From the NCBI GenBank assembly GCA_002839795.1, contig PGYS01000011.1:1-46303 (forward strand): DNA of 46,303 bases, given 5' to 3'. Below are positions 17,952 through 26,130 of the stretch, piece after piece. The stretch is from Ignavibacteriae bacterium HGW-Ignavibacteriae-3. Lineage in GTDB: Bacteria > Bacteroidota > Ignavibacteria > Ignavibacteriales > Melioribacteraceae. The translations under genes and the position numbers were made by a program. How positions within the stretch are numbered: the first letter of the stretch is position 1; each line of letters starts with the position of its first letter. The notes beneath the pieces were generated by a model. It saw nothing but the letters and a program-made list of their open reading frames with translations. It was not told where the DNA came from and ran no database searches.

Positions 17952-19414
17952 TTTTTCTAAATAGTAAAACACATTGGCTCTCCGAACAAACTTCGAGGCA
18001 GCCTGATAAAACTGCTTTTATTACCTCGGAAAGAACTGTTTCCTATCGGGAATTTTACATGGAATGCTCGGCAGCCACAGATTTTTTATTTGATTTGGGA
18101 ATTCGTAATACTGAAAAGGTGGGACTATTATACGGGCATAATTATAATTTTTTTGCAGTTGTTAATGCTCTCTGGTTTATAGGTGCGGTCCCCGTTCCTC
18201 TGAACACGCGCCTTTTAACAGAAGAATTGAAAAAGCAGATAGATCTGGCAGACATAAAATTTCTATTAATCGATGCGAACTTAACGGAACAATTTTCACA
18301 CTTGAATTTTGAAAATAAAATTTATTTCCCTTCAAAATCATCCCGCAAGACATACGACAAGAATACCCAAATTCTAAATTCCACATTGCTCTGCGACTGC
18401 CTGTCCGGCGGGGAGGTTCTCAATTGCTCTTTAATAATGTTCACTTCCGGAAGCACGGGAAACTCAAAGGCGGTGGTTCATACATTCGAAAGTCTTTTTG
18501 AGAGCGTTAAAGCATTAGATTCGTGTTTTGGTTTATCCAATGAAGATGTCTGGCTGGCCTCTCTTCCCCTTTATCATATCGGAGGATTCATGATTCCGGT
18601 GCGTGCTTTAATTGCAGGTTCTGCCGTTGCCTTTCCTGATTCTCCCTCACATGAGGATATAAAATCAGGAATAAAGAAATTTATTCCGTCACATATTTCG
18701 TTAGTCCCTACAACTCTTTTTCGATTATTAAATGAAAATGTTTCTCCGGATGCAAATTTAAAGTATGCTTTTCTGGGAGGCGGGCCCTCGGATAAAAAAT
18801 TAATATCCGATGCTGTTAGTATGAACTGGCCGATAATAAAAGTGTACGGTTCAACTGAAACCTGCTCAATGATAACGGCACTGCTTCCCGGCGAAAGTAA
18901 AGAAAAATTGGACTCTTCGGGAAAAGTTTTAAGCGATGTCAAAATTACAGTCCAAGAAACTGATGAGATACTTGTTGCGTCGAAAACCTTATTTAAGGAA
19001 TATTACAATGATCCGCTGAGCACCAGATCTGTATTTAAAGACGGATGGTATCGCACCGGCGATATAGGCCGAATTGACACAGATGGTTATCTCTTTCTGG
19101 ATTCAAGACGTGAGGACGTCATTATTTCAGGAGGCGAAAATGTCAGCTCGGGGGAAGTTGAAAACGTTTTAAAATCTCATCCGTCAATTTCCGACGCATT
19201 CGTATTTTCGCTTGACGACAAGACATGGGGACAGATAGTATGCTCGGTTTTGGTAACCGATAATTTTAATGAAGCTGAAATTTCAGATTTTCTACGAACT
19301 AAACTCGCGGGATATAAAATCCCTAAGCGGTTTTTTCTATTGAAGAAAATTCCCAGAAATGAATTGGGCAAAGTTTCACGCCAGACAATCCTGAAAGAAC
19401 TTAGTTTAGATTAG
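17948..19414 (+). CDS. menE: o-Succinylbenzoate-CoA ligase
   Basis: MenE activates o-succinylbenzoate through an acyl-adenylate to its CoA thioester. It is an ANL-superfamily protein of 488 residues. The P-loop is IMFTSGSTGNSKAVVHT, followed by LPLYHIGG, VYGSTETCSM (A5 motif), and the hinge and C-terminal core RREDVIISGGENVSSGEVE and RNELGKVSR with the adenylation lysine. It closes the men operon, and its last 14 bases overlap the convergent thioesterase gene. Confidence 0.95.
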   Translation: MIFLNSKTHWLSEQTSRQPDKTAFITSERTVSYREFYMECSAATDFLFDLGIRNTEKVGLLYGHNYNFFAVVNALWFIGAVPVPLNTRLLTEELKKQIDLADIKFLLIDANLTEQFSHLNFENKIYFPSKSSRKTYDKNTQILNSTLLCDCLSGGEVLNCSLIMFTSGSTGNSKAVVHTFESLFESVKALDSCFGLSNEDVWLASLPLYHIGGFMIPVRALIAGSAVAFPDSPSHEDIKSGIKKFIPSHISLVPTTLFRLLNENVSPDANLKYAFLGGGPSDKKLISDAVSMNWPIIKVYGSTETCSMITALLPGESKEKLDSSGKVLSDVKITVQETDEILVASKTLFKEYYNDPLSTRSVFKDGWYRTGDIGRIDTDGYLFLDSRREDVIISGGENVSSGEVENVLKSHPSISDAFVFSLDDKTWGQIVCSVLVTDNFNEAEISDFLRTKLAGYKIPKRFFLLKKIPRNELGKVSRQTILKELSLD

Positions 19415-19802
19415 TCTTCATTTTTTCATAAAACTCCACCGGCAATTCTATTTTTTTAAACTCTTGCTTAAGAACACAGACATGCACAGTTTTGGCGATT
19501 GCAGTAAATTGCCCGTCGGCTTTATAAAATTTGTAGCTTAATTCAAAAGAGGAATTTTTGAGGAGACTTACCACGACATCAACCCGGAGTTCATCGCCAA
19601 CTTTTATTGGCCTGACATAATCAGCCTCAGCATGTATTATGGGAAGAATAAAATCTTTATCAAAGAAATAATCTCTTGCAGTATGAAGACTGCGCAAATA
19701 ATCTTCATAAGCGGCGTGTACGAATTTGAACAAACTGGCATAAAAAATAATACCTGCGGGGTCAGCGTCGTAAAAATAAACCTTTACTTTAGTTGTAAAC
19801 AT
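19401..19802 (-). CDS. 4HBT-family acyl-CoA thioesterase, possibly DHNA-CoA hydrolase
   Basis: A 133-residue hotdog-fold protein. The active-site segment VYFYDADPAGIIFYASLFKF matches the 4-hydroxybenzoyl-CoA thioesterase/YbgC group with its conserved Asp. Classical menaquinone synthesis needs hydrolysis of DHNA-CoA between MenB and MenA, and no other thioesterase is present here. Location at the end of the men operon makes that role likely, although it is transcribed from the opposite strand. A general YbgC-like housekeeping thioesterase is the alternative. Confidence 0.8.
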   Translation of the reverse strand: MFTTKVKVYFYDADPAGIIFYASLFKFVHAAYEDYLRSLHTARDYFFDKDFILPIIHAEADYVRPIKVGDELRVDVVVSLLKNSSFELSYKFYKADGQFTAIAKTVHVCVLKQEFKKIELPVEFYEKMKTNLN

Positions 19803-19902
19803 AAACTTTCTCCATTTCCGGGTACTAATTTAATCAACTCTTCTACATTTCACATTAACTATTTTGTGTTTAATTTCGCAATGAATAAAACGTGAATAAA
19901 TC

Positions 19903-21183
19903 TTGAGAATAAAAAACAATCATATCCTCTTAGCATTATTGATGCTGATATCACTAAGCACGGCAATCGCTCAGCAGGCGGAGAATAAAAAAGTATATTA
20001 CCCGAACGGCAAACTTAAATCAGAGGGGAATTATGTCAACGGCGTCCGCGATGGTATTTATAAAGAATATTATGAAGGCGGCGATCTATGGAAGGTTTGG
20101 AATTTTTCGGACGGGAAAGAGGAAGGGATTTCAACCTGGTATTTTGAAGACGGGACTATAAGTATGATCTGGAATTACATCAACGGAAAACTTGAGGGCA
20201 AATCCAGATGGTATTATGAAAGCGGTGAACTATGGGCAGAGCCGGTTTATATAAATGATATTCAGGAGGGACCCAGCCAGACATACTACAGAAGCGGAAA
20301 ACTTCAGGCAATATGGAATTATACCGGCGGAGAGCTGAACGGCATTTCAAAAATATTCTTTGAGAATGGAAATGTTGAGGTTGAACGCAATTATGTAAAT
20401 GATAAACTCGAAGGTATAAGTAAAGTCTACACGGATTTCGGAACTCTGGCGCTTGAGGCAAATTATAGAAACGACCTTCTTGATGGCATATCTTACTTCT
20501 ATTATCCCGATGGAAAGATCAGCGTTATAGACACTTACGAAAAGGGCCAGATCATTAAACGTGAACGATTCGATTATGGCTCTAAAGTGAGCAAGATAGA
20601 AGAAAATTTTGATGAGTATTATGACGAAGGGACATTGAAACGGCAAGTAAATTTCCGCGACGGAAAACTCGATGGCACTATTAAGGAATTTTATAACAGC
20701 GGTTTCATAAAAAGTGAAATAAATTATAAAGGCGGCATCAAAGAGGGCGAAGGTAAATTTTATTATGATGGGGGAATTCTGCAAGAACTTGCAAATTATA
20801 ATTCCGGGATGAAGAATGGTCCCTCCATAAAATTCAGCAAAGAAGGCATCAAAACAGCGGAACAGAATTACAGCAGCGATCAGTTAGACGGTGCCGCAAG
20901 AACTTTTTATTCAACAGGAGAAATTGAATCTGCACAGAATTACCGTAATGGAAAACTTTTCGGTAATGTGAAGCATTTTTTTAAGAATGGTATTCTAAGT
21001 GCAGAAATAAGCTACCGGGATGGATTGAAGGAGGGAATCGCAAAATATTATTTTCCGGAAGGAGTACTCTCAGATTTCATTGTCTTTAAAAATAATTTGC
21101 TAGACGGGCTCTGTTATTCCTATGACAGGGATGGAAAAGTTGTCATCGACCATGAGTACAAAGAGGGAGAGTTAATCAAATAA
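19903..21183 (+). CDS. Secreted MORN-variant repeat protein
   Basis: The 426-residue protein begins with a Sec signal (basic MRIKNNH, then a hydrophobic stretch to about residue 24, AIAQQ). The rest is about 16 tandem repeats of 24 residues built around 'YYxxGxLxxxxNYxNGxLxGxxxx', the YwqK-like MORN variant. The eighth repeat is irregular and longer (GQIIKRERFDYGSKVSKIEE). The TTG start at 19903 is chosen because upstream ATG and GTG codons in other frames hit stops at once. Such proteins are outer-surface or periplasmic with mostly unknown roles. The annotation 'toxin-antitoxin YwqK antitoxin' often given to this family is not supported here, since no toxin gene is near. Confidence 0.85.
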   Translation: MRIKNNHILLALLMLISLSTAIAQQAENKKVYYPNGKLKSEGNYVNGVRDGIYKEYYEGGDLWKVWNFSDGKEEGISTWYFEDGTISMIWNYINGKLEGKSRWYYESGELWAEPVYINDIQEGPSQTYYRSGKLQAIWNYTGGELNGISKIFFENGNVEVERNYVNDKLEGISKVYTDFGTLALEANYRNDLLDGISYFYYPDGKISVIDTYEKGQIIKRERFDYGSKVSKIEENFDEYYDEGTLKRQVNFRDGKLDGTIKEFYNSGFIKSEINYKGGIKEGEGKFYYDGGILQELANYNSGMKNGPSIKFSKEGIKTAEQNYSSDQLDGAARTFYSTGEIESAQNYRNGKLFGNVKHFFKNGILSAEISYRDGLKEGIAKYYFPEGVLSDFIVFKNNLLDGLCYSYDRDGKVVIDHEYKEGELIK

Positions 21184-21225
21184 TTTTCCGCTTTTAACCG
21201 CCTGCCCCGGTTTAATGATAAGCTC

Positions 21226-22284
21226 TCAAAGAACTTTTCTTATAGTAAACAGATCAAGAAATTCGCTCCCGAATGCAAGAGAAGGGGTATAAGTTCCGGG
21301 CTTGATTTCGTTATTTAGTATTCTCATGGCACAAATTGCCGCTCCCTCCGCGGTTAAAGTGTAACCTTCTTTTACCTGATAAATTTCCTCTATCATATCA
21401 CCCTCTGCGTATTCAACCCGGCCCCATATGAAGGTCTCTGCTGAATCACGCTCCGCTTTTGTAGGACCGGTCATGTTTTTCTTAATGTATTCGGCAACAA
21501 TATTTTTGATAAATTTGAACTTGAGCAATTTCAACAAAAACAGAATAACCGATTTAAACATCATAACGAAACCGCTTACCGCCAGATATACTTCTGCATT
21601 TTCAATTCCGGTGGAATGATATGAAGAATAAACATCTCCCCACGGAATTGAAATTCCCCTGAATGAGAACCCCTCTTTCTCGAAATCAATCGTGAACTCG
21701 CCGATTTTTGAATTAATTACTTTACCGTTGCGCCTGATTTTTCCGCTCTCCCCCAGAAATTCCAGAGTTGTCAGCATAGTTCCGCGGGAGATTTTTCCTC
21801 CTTTATTTATAAGACACAATTTCAAATGAGTTGCGTCCGGCATCTTTTCACTTAATCTTTTTGCGAGGCAGTCCGTGAGGATAATATCAAAACCGGCGCT
21901 TGGAAGAAAAACAATCCCCTTCTCCCTGGCTTTGCGCTCCAAGGAAAAAGCAAGATGCATCACCGGCATCTCTCCGGTTATATCTATATAATTAGTCTTG
22001 GAAATCAGACATGCTTCCATTAAATCTTTTGCGGTATGTAAAAAAGGTCCGGCACAATTCAAAACAGTGTGAACGTCTTCGATTGATGCAACAACTGTGG
22101 ATTCATCATTAAGATCGAAACTTCTGTATTCACATTTGTATAGTTGAGATAATTGTTTCAGATCTGTTTCACTCCTTCCGGCAAGAATCGGCCGAATACC
22201 TTTCGAAATGAGTTCCTCTATTATCAGTTTTGCTGAATATCCGTTTGCGCCGTATATCATTAACAGTGGCTGTTCGGTTTCCAT
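21226..22284 (-). CDS. Saccharopine dehydrogenase-like NAD(P)-binding protein (enoyl reductase type)
   Basis: The 352-residue protein has an N-terminal Rossmann fold with MIYGANGYSAKLIIEELISKG and AGRSETDL, then NCAGPFLHTAKDLMEACL and NYIDITGE. These are typical of the saccharopine dehydrogenase/trans-acting enoyl reductase family. A hydrophobic helix pair near residues 240-265 (FVMMFKSVILFLLKLLKF) fits the membrane-associated subset. The exact substrate is unknown. It stands alone, convergent to the MORN gene (42 bases apart) and divergent from the sugar cluster, sharing a 196-base intergenic region. Confidence 0.85.
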   Translation of the reverse strand: METEQPLLMIYGANGYSAKLIIEELISKGIRPILAGRSETDLKQLSQLYKCEYRSFDLNDESTVVASIEDVHTVLNCAGPFLHTAKDLMEACLISKTNYIDITGEMPVMHLAFSLERKAREKGIVFLPSAGFDIILTDCLAKRLSEKMPDATHLKLCLINKGGKISRGTMLTTLEFLGESGKIRRNGKVINSKIGEFTIDFEKEGFSFRGISIPWGDVYSSYHSTGIENAEVYLAVSGFVMMFKSVILFLLKLLKFKFIKNIVAEYIKKNMTGPTKAERDSAETFIWGRVEYAEGDMIEEIYQVKEGYTLTAEGAAICAMRILNNEIKPGTYTPSLAFGSEFLDLFTIRKVL

Positions 22285-22480
22285 ATTTATTTTTTCCTAA
22301 AAATTACTCTTTGTTATTATAACTATAACCGGTAATTCTTACAAACCGTTCATTTAAGATCAGAAATAATTAAGTTTGTATTCCAACAAAGCTTTATTTA
22401 GCAACAATTTAATATTTGAACACTATTTTTAATGATAATTATTCTGAATATTACTTATACCTAAGTACAATGTATTTCAT
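22285..22480. promoter_or_regulatory. Divergent AT-rich leader upstream of the nonulosonate-like cluster
   Basis: These 196 bases have no ORF and separate the leftward oxidoreductase from the rightward GT-B/NeuB cluster. They are very AT-rich, with short runs such as ATTTTTAATGATAATTATT. I cannot pick out a defined promoter, hairpin or riboswitch. It is the only sizeable gap before a cluster that then runs about 8 kb with short spacings, so the operon promoter is expected here. Confidence 0.4.
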
Positions 22481-23488
22481 ATGAGCAAAAAAATCCTTTT
22501 TATATGCGGTTCGCTTAACCAGACAACTATGATGCATTCCATATCACAGCATTTTAAGGAATATGATTGTTTCTTTACGCCGTATTACGGCGACAGCTGG
22601 ATTAAATATGGTGTAAGCAAAGGTTATGGAAAATTTTCCATTTTAAATGGACCTTTTCGAATACGTACCGAAGAATATCTTCGGGAACAGAATTTAACTA
22701 TGGATTACAGGGGCGAAAAACATGATTATGATTTGGTTTATACTTGCGCGGATCTAATCATGCCCAAAAACATCCGCGATAAAAAAGTTATTCTTGTTCA
22801 GGAAGGAATGACCGATCCCGAAAACCTTATGTTCTATCTTGTAAAATATTTGAAGCTTTACCGGTGGCTGGCAAGCACATCCACCATGGGTATTTCAAAC
22901 CAGTATACTTTTTTTTGTGTGGCTTCACAGGGTTATAGGGATTTTTTTATACGCAAAGGAGCCAAAGCGGAAAAAATAATTGTTACGGGAATTCCGAACT
23001 TTGATAATTTAAAGCAGTATGCCAAAAATGATTTTCCCCATAAAAATTTTGTTCTTGTTGCAACATCCGATGCAAGGGAAACTTACAAGCTGGAAAACAG
23101 AAAAAAACTGATCAAAGATTGTGTTCGCATAGCTAATGGCCGGCAGTTAATTTTCAAATTGCATCCGAATGAAAATATTGAGCGCGCCACAGTCGAAATA
23201 AATAAGTACGCTCCGGGAGCACTGGTTTATTCCGACGGGAATATTAACCAGATGATTGCCAGCAGCGATGCCCTGATTACAAAATTTTCTTCAACAGTCT
23301 ATGTCGGAATTTTCTTCGGCAAGGAAGTTTATTCCTATTATGATATAAACGATCTCAAAAAACTTCTGCCGATTCAGAATAATGGGACCTCCGCCGGAAG
23401 AATTGCAGGTCTTGGCAGACATCTGATGGATTTTCCTGATGCTTCCAATGAAGAGATCCATGCTTTATTTGATTCCGGGCAAAATTAA
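22481..23488 (+). CDS. GT-B-fold glycosyl/glycerophosphotransferase-like protein
   Basis: A soluble 335-residue protein with a two-Rossmann-domain outline: N-terminal KKILFICGSLNQTTMM and a C-terminal half with IFKLHPNENIERATVEI and ASSDALITKFSSTVYVG. That C-terminal pattern is shared by CDP-glycerol glycerophosphotransferases and UDP-GlcNAc 2-epimerase-type GT-B proteins. The middle linker VTGIPNFDNL is typical of the hinge. As the first gene of the cluster, one base from the cytidylyltransferase, it may transfer the CMP-sugar made by its neighbours; this is inference. A sugar epimerase role is less likely because the usual epimerase catalytic residues are not evident. Confidence 0.65.
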   Translation: MSKKILFICGSLNQTTMMHSISQHFKEYDCFFTPYYGDSWIKYGVSKGYGKFSILNGPFRIRTEEYLREQNLTMDYRGEKHDYDLVYTCADLIMPKNIRDKKVILVQEGMTDPENLMFYLVKYLKLYRWLASTSTMGISNQYTFFCVASQGYRDFFIRKGAKAEKIIVTGIPNFDNLKQYAKNDFPHKNFVLVATSDARETYKLENRKKLIKDCVRIANGRQLIFKLHPNENIERATVEINKYAPGALVYSDGNINQMIASSDALITKFSSTVYVGIFFGKEVYSYYDINDLKKLLPIQNNGTSAGRIAGLGRHLMDFPDASNEEIHALFDSGQN

Positions 23489-23489
23489 A

Positions 23490-24293
23490 ATGAAAATAGT
23501 AACTGTAATACAAGCCCGCATGACATCAACAAGACTGCCGGGAAAAGTTATGCTGCCTATTCTTGGCAAGCCTCTTCTGATTAGAATGATTGAAAGGGTA
23601 GCTGCATCAGATCTTGCGGGAGAAATTGTTGTTGCCGCATCAAAGAACAATGAAGACGATTGTATAGAAAAATTGTGTGTGCAGGAAAAAATAAAATGCT
23701 TCAGGGGAAGCTTGACCGATCTTCTTGACAGACATTATCAGGCCGGTAAAATAACCGGCGCTGAAGCAGTTGTTAAAATCCCATCAGACTGTCCTCTGAT
23801 TGATCCCCGTGTAATAGACAGAGTCTTGAGGTATTACACTGACAACTATGATAAATTTGATTTCGTAAGCAACCTCCACCCGGCAACTTATCCTGACGGT
23901 AATGATGTGGAAGTAATTTCATTTGAAGCCCTGGAGCGGGCATGGAATGAAGCCGAGAGGAATTTTGAACGGGAACACACTACGCCTTATATCTGGGAGA
24001 ATCCCGATAAATTCCGGATCGCCAACATTGAATGGGAGTCCGGCCTTGATTATTCTGCCTCCCATCGCTGGACGATAGATTTTGAAGAAGATTATCTGCT
24101 GATTAAAAGTATTTACGAAGAACTTTATTCAAACAATTCTACTTTTAGTCTCAACGAAATATTAGATTTACTAAAGCGAAAACCTGAATTAACCGCCATT
24201 AATAAGAAATATCTGGGCAAATACTGGTATGAAAATCATCTGAATGAGCTCAAGCATATTGACGAATATAAAAACAAAACTTCACTAAAATGA
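23490..24293 (+). CDS. Cytidylyltransferase, SpsF/NeuA-like
   Basis: The 267-residue protein has the CMP-sugar synthetase fold: VIQARMTSTRLPGKVMLPI (nucleotide-binding loop), VKIPSDCPLIDPRVIDRVL, and YPDGNDVEVISFEALERA. This is the SpsF type, related to CMP-acylneuraminate cytidylyltransferase. It would activate a 3-deoxy-2-ketoacid sugar with CTP. I start at the ATG at 23490, just after the stop of the preceding gene, because it gives the exact family N-terminus. A longer in-frame start at 23439 would overlap that gene. The ATGA junction with the transketolase gene suggests coupling. Confidence 0.88.
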   Translation: MKIVTVIQARMTSTRLPGKVMLPILGKPLLIRMIERVAASDLAGEIVVAASKNNEDDCIEKLCVQEKIKCFRGSLTDLLDRHYQAGKITGAEAVVKIPSDCPLIDPRVIDRVLRYYTDNYDKFDFVSNLHPATYPDGNDVEVISFEALERAWNEAERNFEREHTTPYIWENPDKFRIANIEWESGLDYSASHRWTIDFEEDYLLIKSIYEELYSNNSTFSLNEILDLLKRKPELTAINKKYLGKYWYENHLNELKHIDEYKNKTSLK

Positions 24294-25147
24294 AAAAACA
24301 AAATTTACTCGAATTGAAACAGACTTCTATGCGTGTTCGGGAGCATATTATAAGGCTGAGCGGGAACGGCGGATGTTTTATCGGCGCGTCTCTCTCGTGC
24401 GCAGATCTGATTGTCTATCTCTACAAAGAGTTTCTAAATGTTTCAAAAGAAACCCTGAATGATCCGGAACGTGACTACTTTTTCCTCTCGAAGGGACATG
24501 ACGTGCCTGCCCTTTACGGCACTTTTGTAGAACTTGGCTGGCTTGAAAAAGATCGTTTAAATAATCATCTAAAGACAAATGATTTTATCTACTGGCATCC
24601 GAACATTAATATTCCGGGCATAGAATTTCATTCCGGCTCGCTTGGTCATAATCTTTCCGTGGCAATGGGTGTTGCTATGGACTGCAAACTGAGGAAACAA
24701 AAAAACAGGATTGTGGTTGTAGTAGGTGACGGCGAACTTAATGAAGGATCGATGTGGGAAGCCCTGCTTGTGGCTTCGGCTTATAAATTGGATAATCTTC
24801 TGGTTGTGGTTGACCGCAATCAGTTTCAGGCGAACATGAAAACTGAAGATTTGATACCGTTAAAACCTCTCGCAAAAAAGTTTGAGGCGTTCGGATGCAA
24901 GGCAAAAAAAGTAAATGGACACAATTTCGAAAAAATGGATGAGCTGTTCGAAACTTTCCCGTTTGAAAAAGGCAAAGTATCGGTCGTGATTGCTGAAACG
25001 GTAAGAGGTAAAGGATTGCCAAGTATAGAAAAACGTGCCGACCGCTGGTTTGTTAATTTCAAGGAAGAAGAAATTAATCAGCTTTTAAAAGAATTGCATG
25101 GAGCTAAAAAGACTAAGTTAACATCAGAAACCATTGTGGCGAGATGA
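24290..25147 (+). CDS. Transketolase, N-terminal (TPP-binding) subunit
   Basis: The 285 residues correspond to the first third of a transketolase: SKGHDVPALYGTFVELGWL, HSGSLGHNLSVAMGVAM, and the TPP/Mg motif starting at GDG (146-148) with GELNEGSMWEAL and ending in VVVDRN. The C-terminal part is in the next gene, overlapping by four bases, so the two form a split enzyme. Transketolases move two-carbon ketol units between sugar phosphates. Location between a cytidylyltransferase and an aminotransferase points to a dedicated sugar-building role rather than the pentose phosphate pathway. Confidence 0.92.
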   Translation: MKKQNLLELKQTSMRVREHIIRLSGNGGCFIGASLSCADLIVYLYKEFLNVSKETLNDPERDYFFLSKGHDVPALYGTFVELGWLEKDRLNNHLKTNDFIYWHPNINIPGIEFHSGSLGHNLSVAMGVAMDCKLRKQKNRIVVVVGDGELNEGSMWEALLVASAYKLDNLLVVVDRNQFQANMKTEDLIPLKPLAKKFEAFGCKAKKVNGHNFEKMDELFETFPFEKGKVSVVIAETVRGKGLPSIEKRADRWFVNFKEEEINQLLKELHGAKKTKLTSETIVAR

Positions 25148-26055
25148 AGATGACATACTCAGATATTGTACTCGAGCTGATAAATAATGACGACCGCTAT
25201 ATAATTATGACATCCGAAAACAGGGCGGCATTCAGAAGTCTTCCGCCGCTGATAAAGAATAATTTTGTAGATACAGGAATTACAGAGCAGACGATGATCG
25301 GCATGGCTGCCGGTCTTGCTCTGCGCGGAAGGACGCCTATTGTCCACGCGCTGGCTACATTTCTGACGATGAGAGCGTTCGAGTTTATACGCACGGATGT
25401 CGGCATAGCAAATCTTCCTGTAAAAATTGTCGGCGCAGTACCGGGATTCTTATCTGACGGAAACGGTCCTACTCATCAGGCAATAGAGGATGTTTCAATT
25501 ATGAGAGGAATACCCAATGTAAATGTTTTCTGCCCGGCCGATGAGGATGATATGATAACAGGATTGAAAACAGTTTTTACCTGTCCATCCCCGTTTTACA
25601 TTAGATATAATACTGCTAAAGCAGTTGTAGAGCACGGTAAATTTGAAATCGGGAAAGCGGAGGTTTTTGGGAACGGAACTGATGTTGCGATACTGGTTTA
25701 CGGATTCTTATTCGGCGAGAGCTTCAAAGCAAAGCAGATTCTTGAATCTAAAGGAGTATCGGTCCGGTTGATAAATATCAGAACACCAAAACCGGTTGAT
25801 GAAGAAACCATTTTGAGATCCGTTGATGAATGCAGGCTGATCGTTACGATAGAAGATCATTTTATAACAGGAGGGCTTTATTCAATTCTTGCGGAAGTTC
25901 TTCTGCGGAACAGAAAAACAGCTGCTGTTCTCCCCTTTGCTCTTATGGACAAATGGTTCAAGCCCGGAATGCTCAATGATGTATTAAATTTTGAAGGATT
26001 TACTGCAGAACAGATTGCGGTCAAAATTATTAATCAAATATCAATTGATCACTGA
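25144..26055 (+). CDS. Transketolase, C-terminal subunit
   Basis: The 303 residues hold the pyrimidine-binding domain of transketolase (DTGITEQTMIGMAAGLAL, FLTMRAFEFIRTDVGIANL and DGNGPTHQAIEDVSIMRG), including the catalytic Glu in ITEQ. The C-terminal domain follows (GVSVRLINIRTPKPVDEE, IVTIEDHFITGGL). It overlaps the N-terminal subunit gene by ATGA. DXP synthase is excluded because that enzyme is a single longer chain with a different domain order, though the folds are related. Confidence 0.92.
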   Translation: MKMTYSDIVLELINNDDRYIIMTSENRAAFRSLPPLIKNNFVDTGITEQTMIGMAAGLALRGRTPIVHALATFLTMRAFEFIRTDVGIANLPVKIVGAVPGFLSDGNGPTHQAIEDVSIMRGIPNVNVFCPADEDDMITGLKTVFTCPSPFYIRYNTAKAVVEHGKFEIGKAEVFGNGTDVAILVYGFLFGESFKAKQILESKGVSVRLINIRTPKPVDEETILRSVDECRLIVTIEDHFITGGLYSILAEVLLRNRKTAAVLPFALMDKWFKPGMLNDVLNFEGFTAEQIAVKIINQISIDH

Positions 26056-26130
26056 TTTTCATGATTGTTATGATGATCACAAGGCATCATAAACGATATT
26101 AGTAATCCGCGTTCCATTAACGAGGTTATA

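Noticed and set aside
20347-20784. Minus-strand ORF of 145 codons inside the MORN gene
   Set aside because: The periodic repeats on the plus strand explain the open antisense frame; the product has no motif.
19903-21183. YwqK-type antitoxin annotation
   Set aside because: The label comes from a family name; the protein is secreted and no toxin gene neighbours it.
21184-21225. Possible terminator between the MORN gene and the oxidoreductase
   Set aside because: TTAACCG and CGGTTTAA give only a short imperfect stem without a proper T-run on either side.
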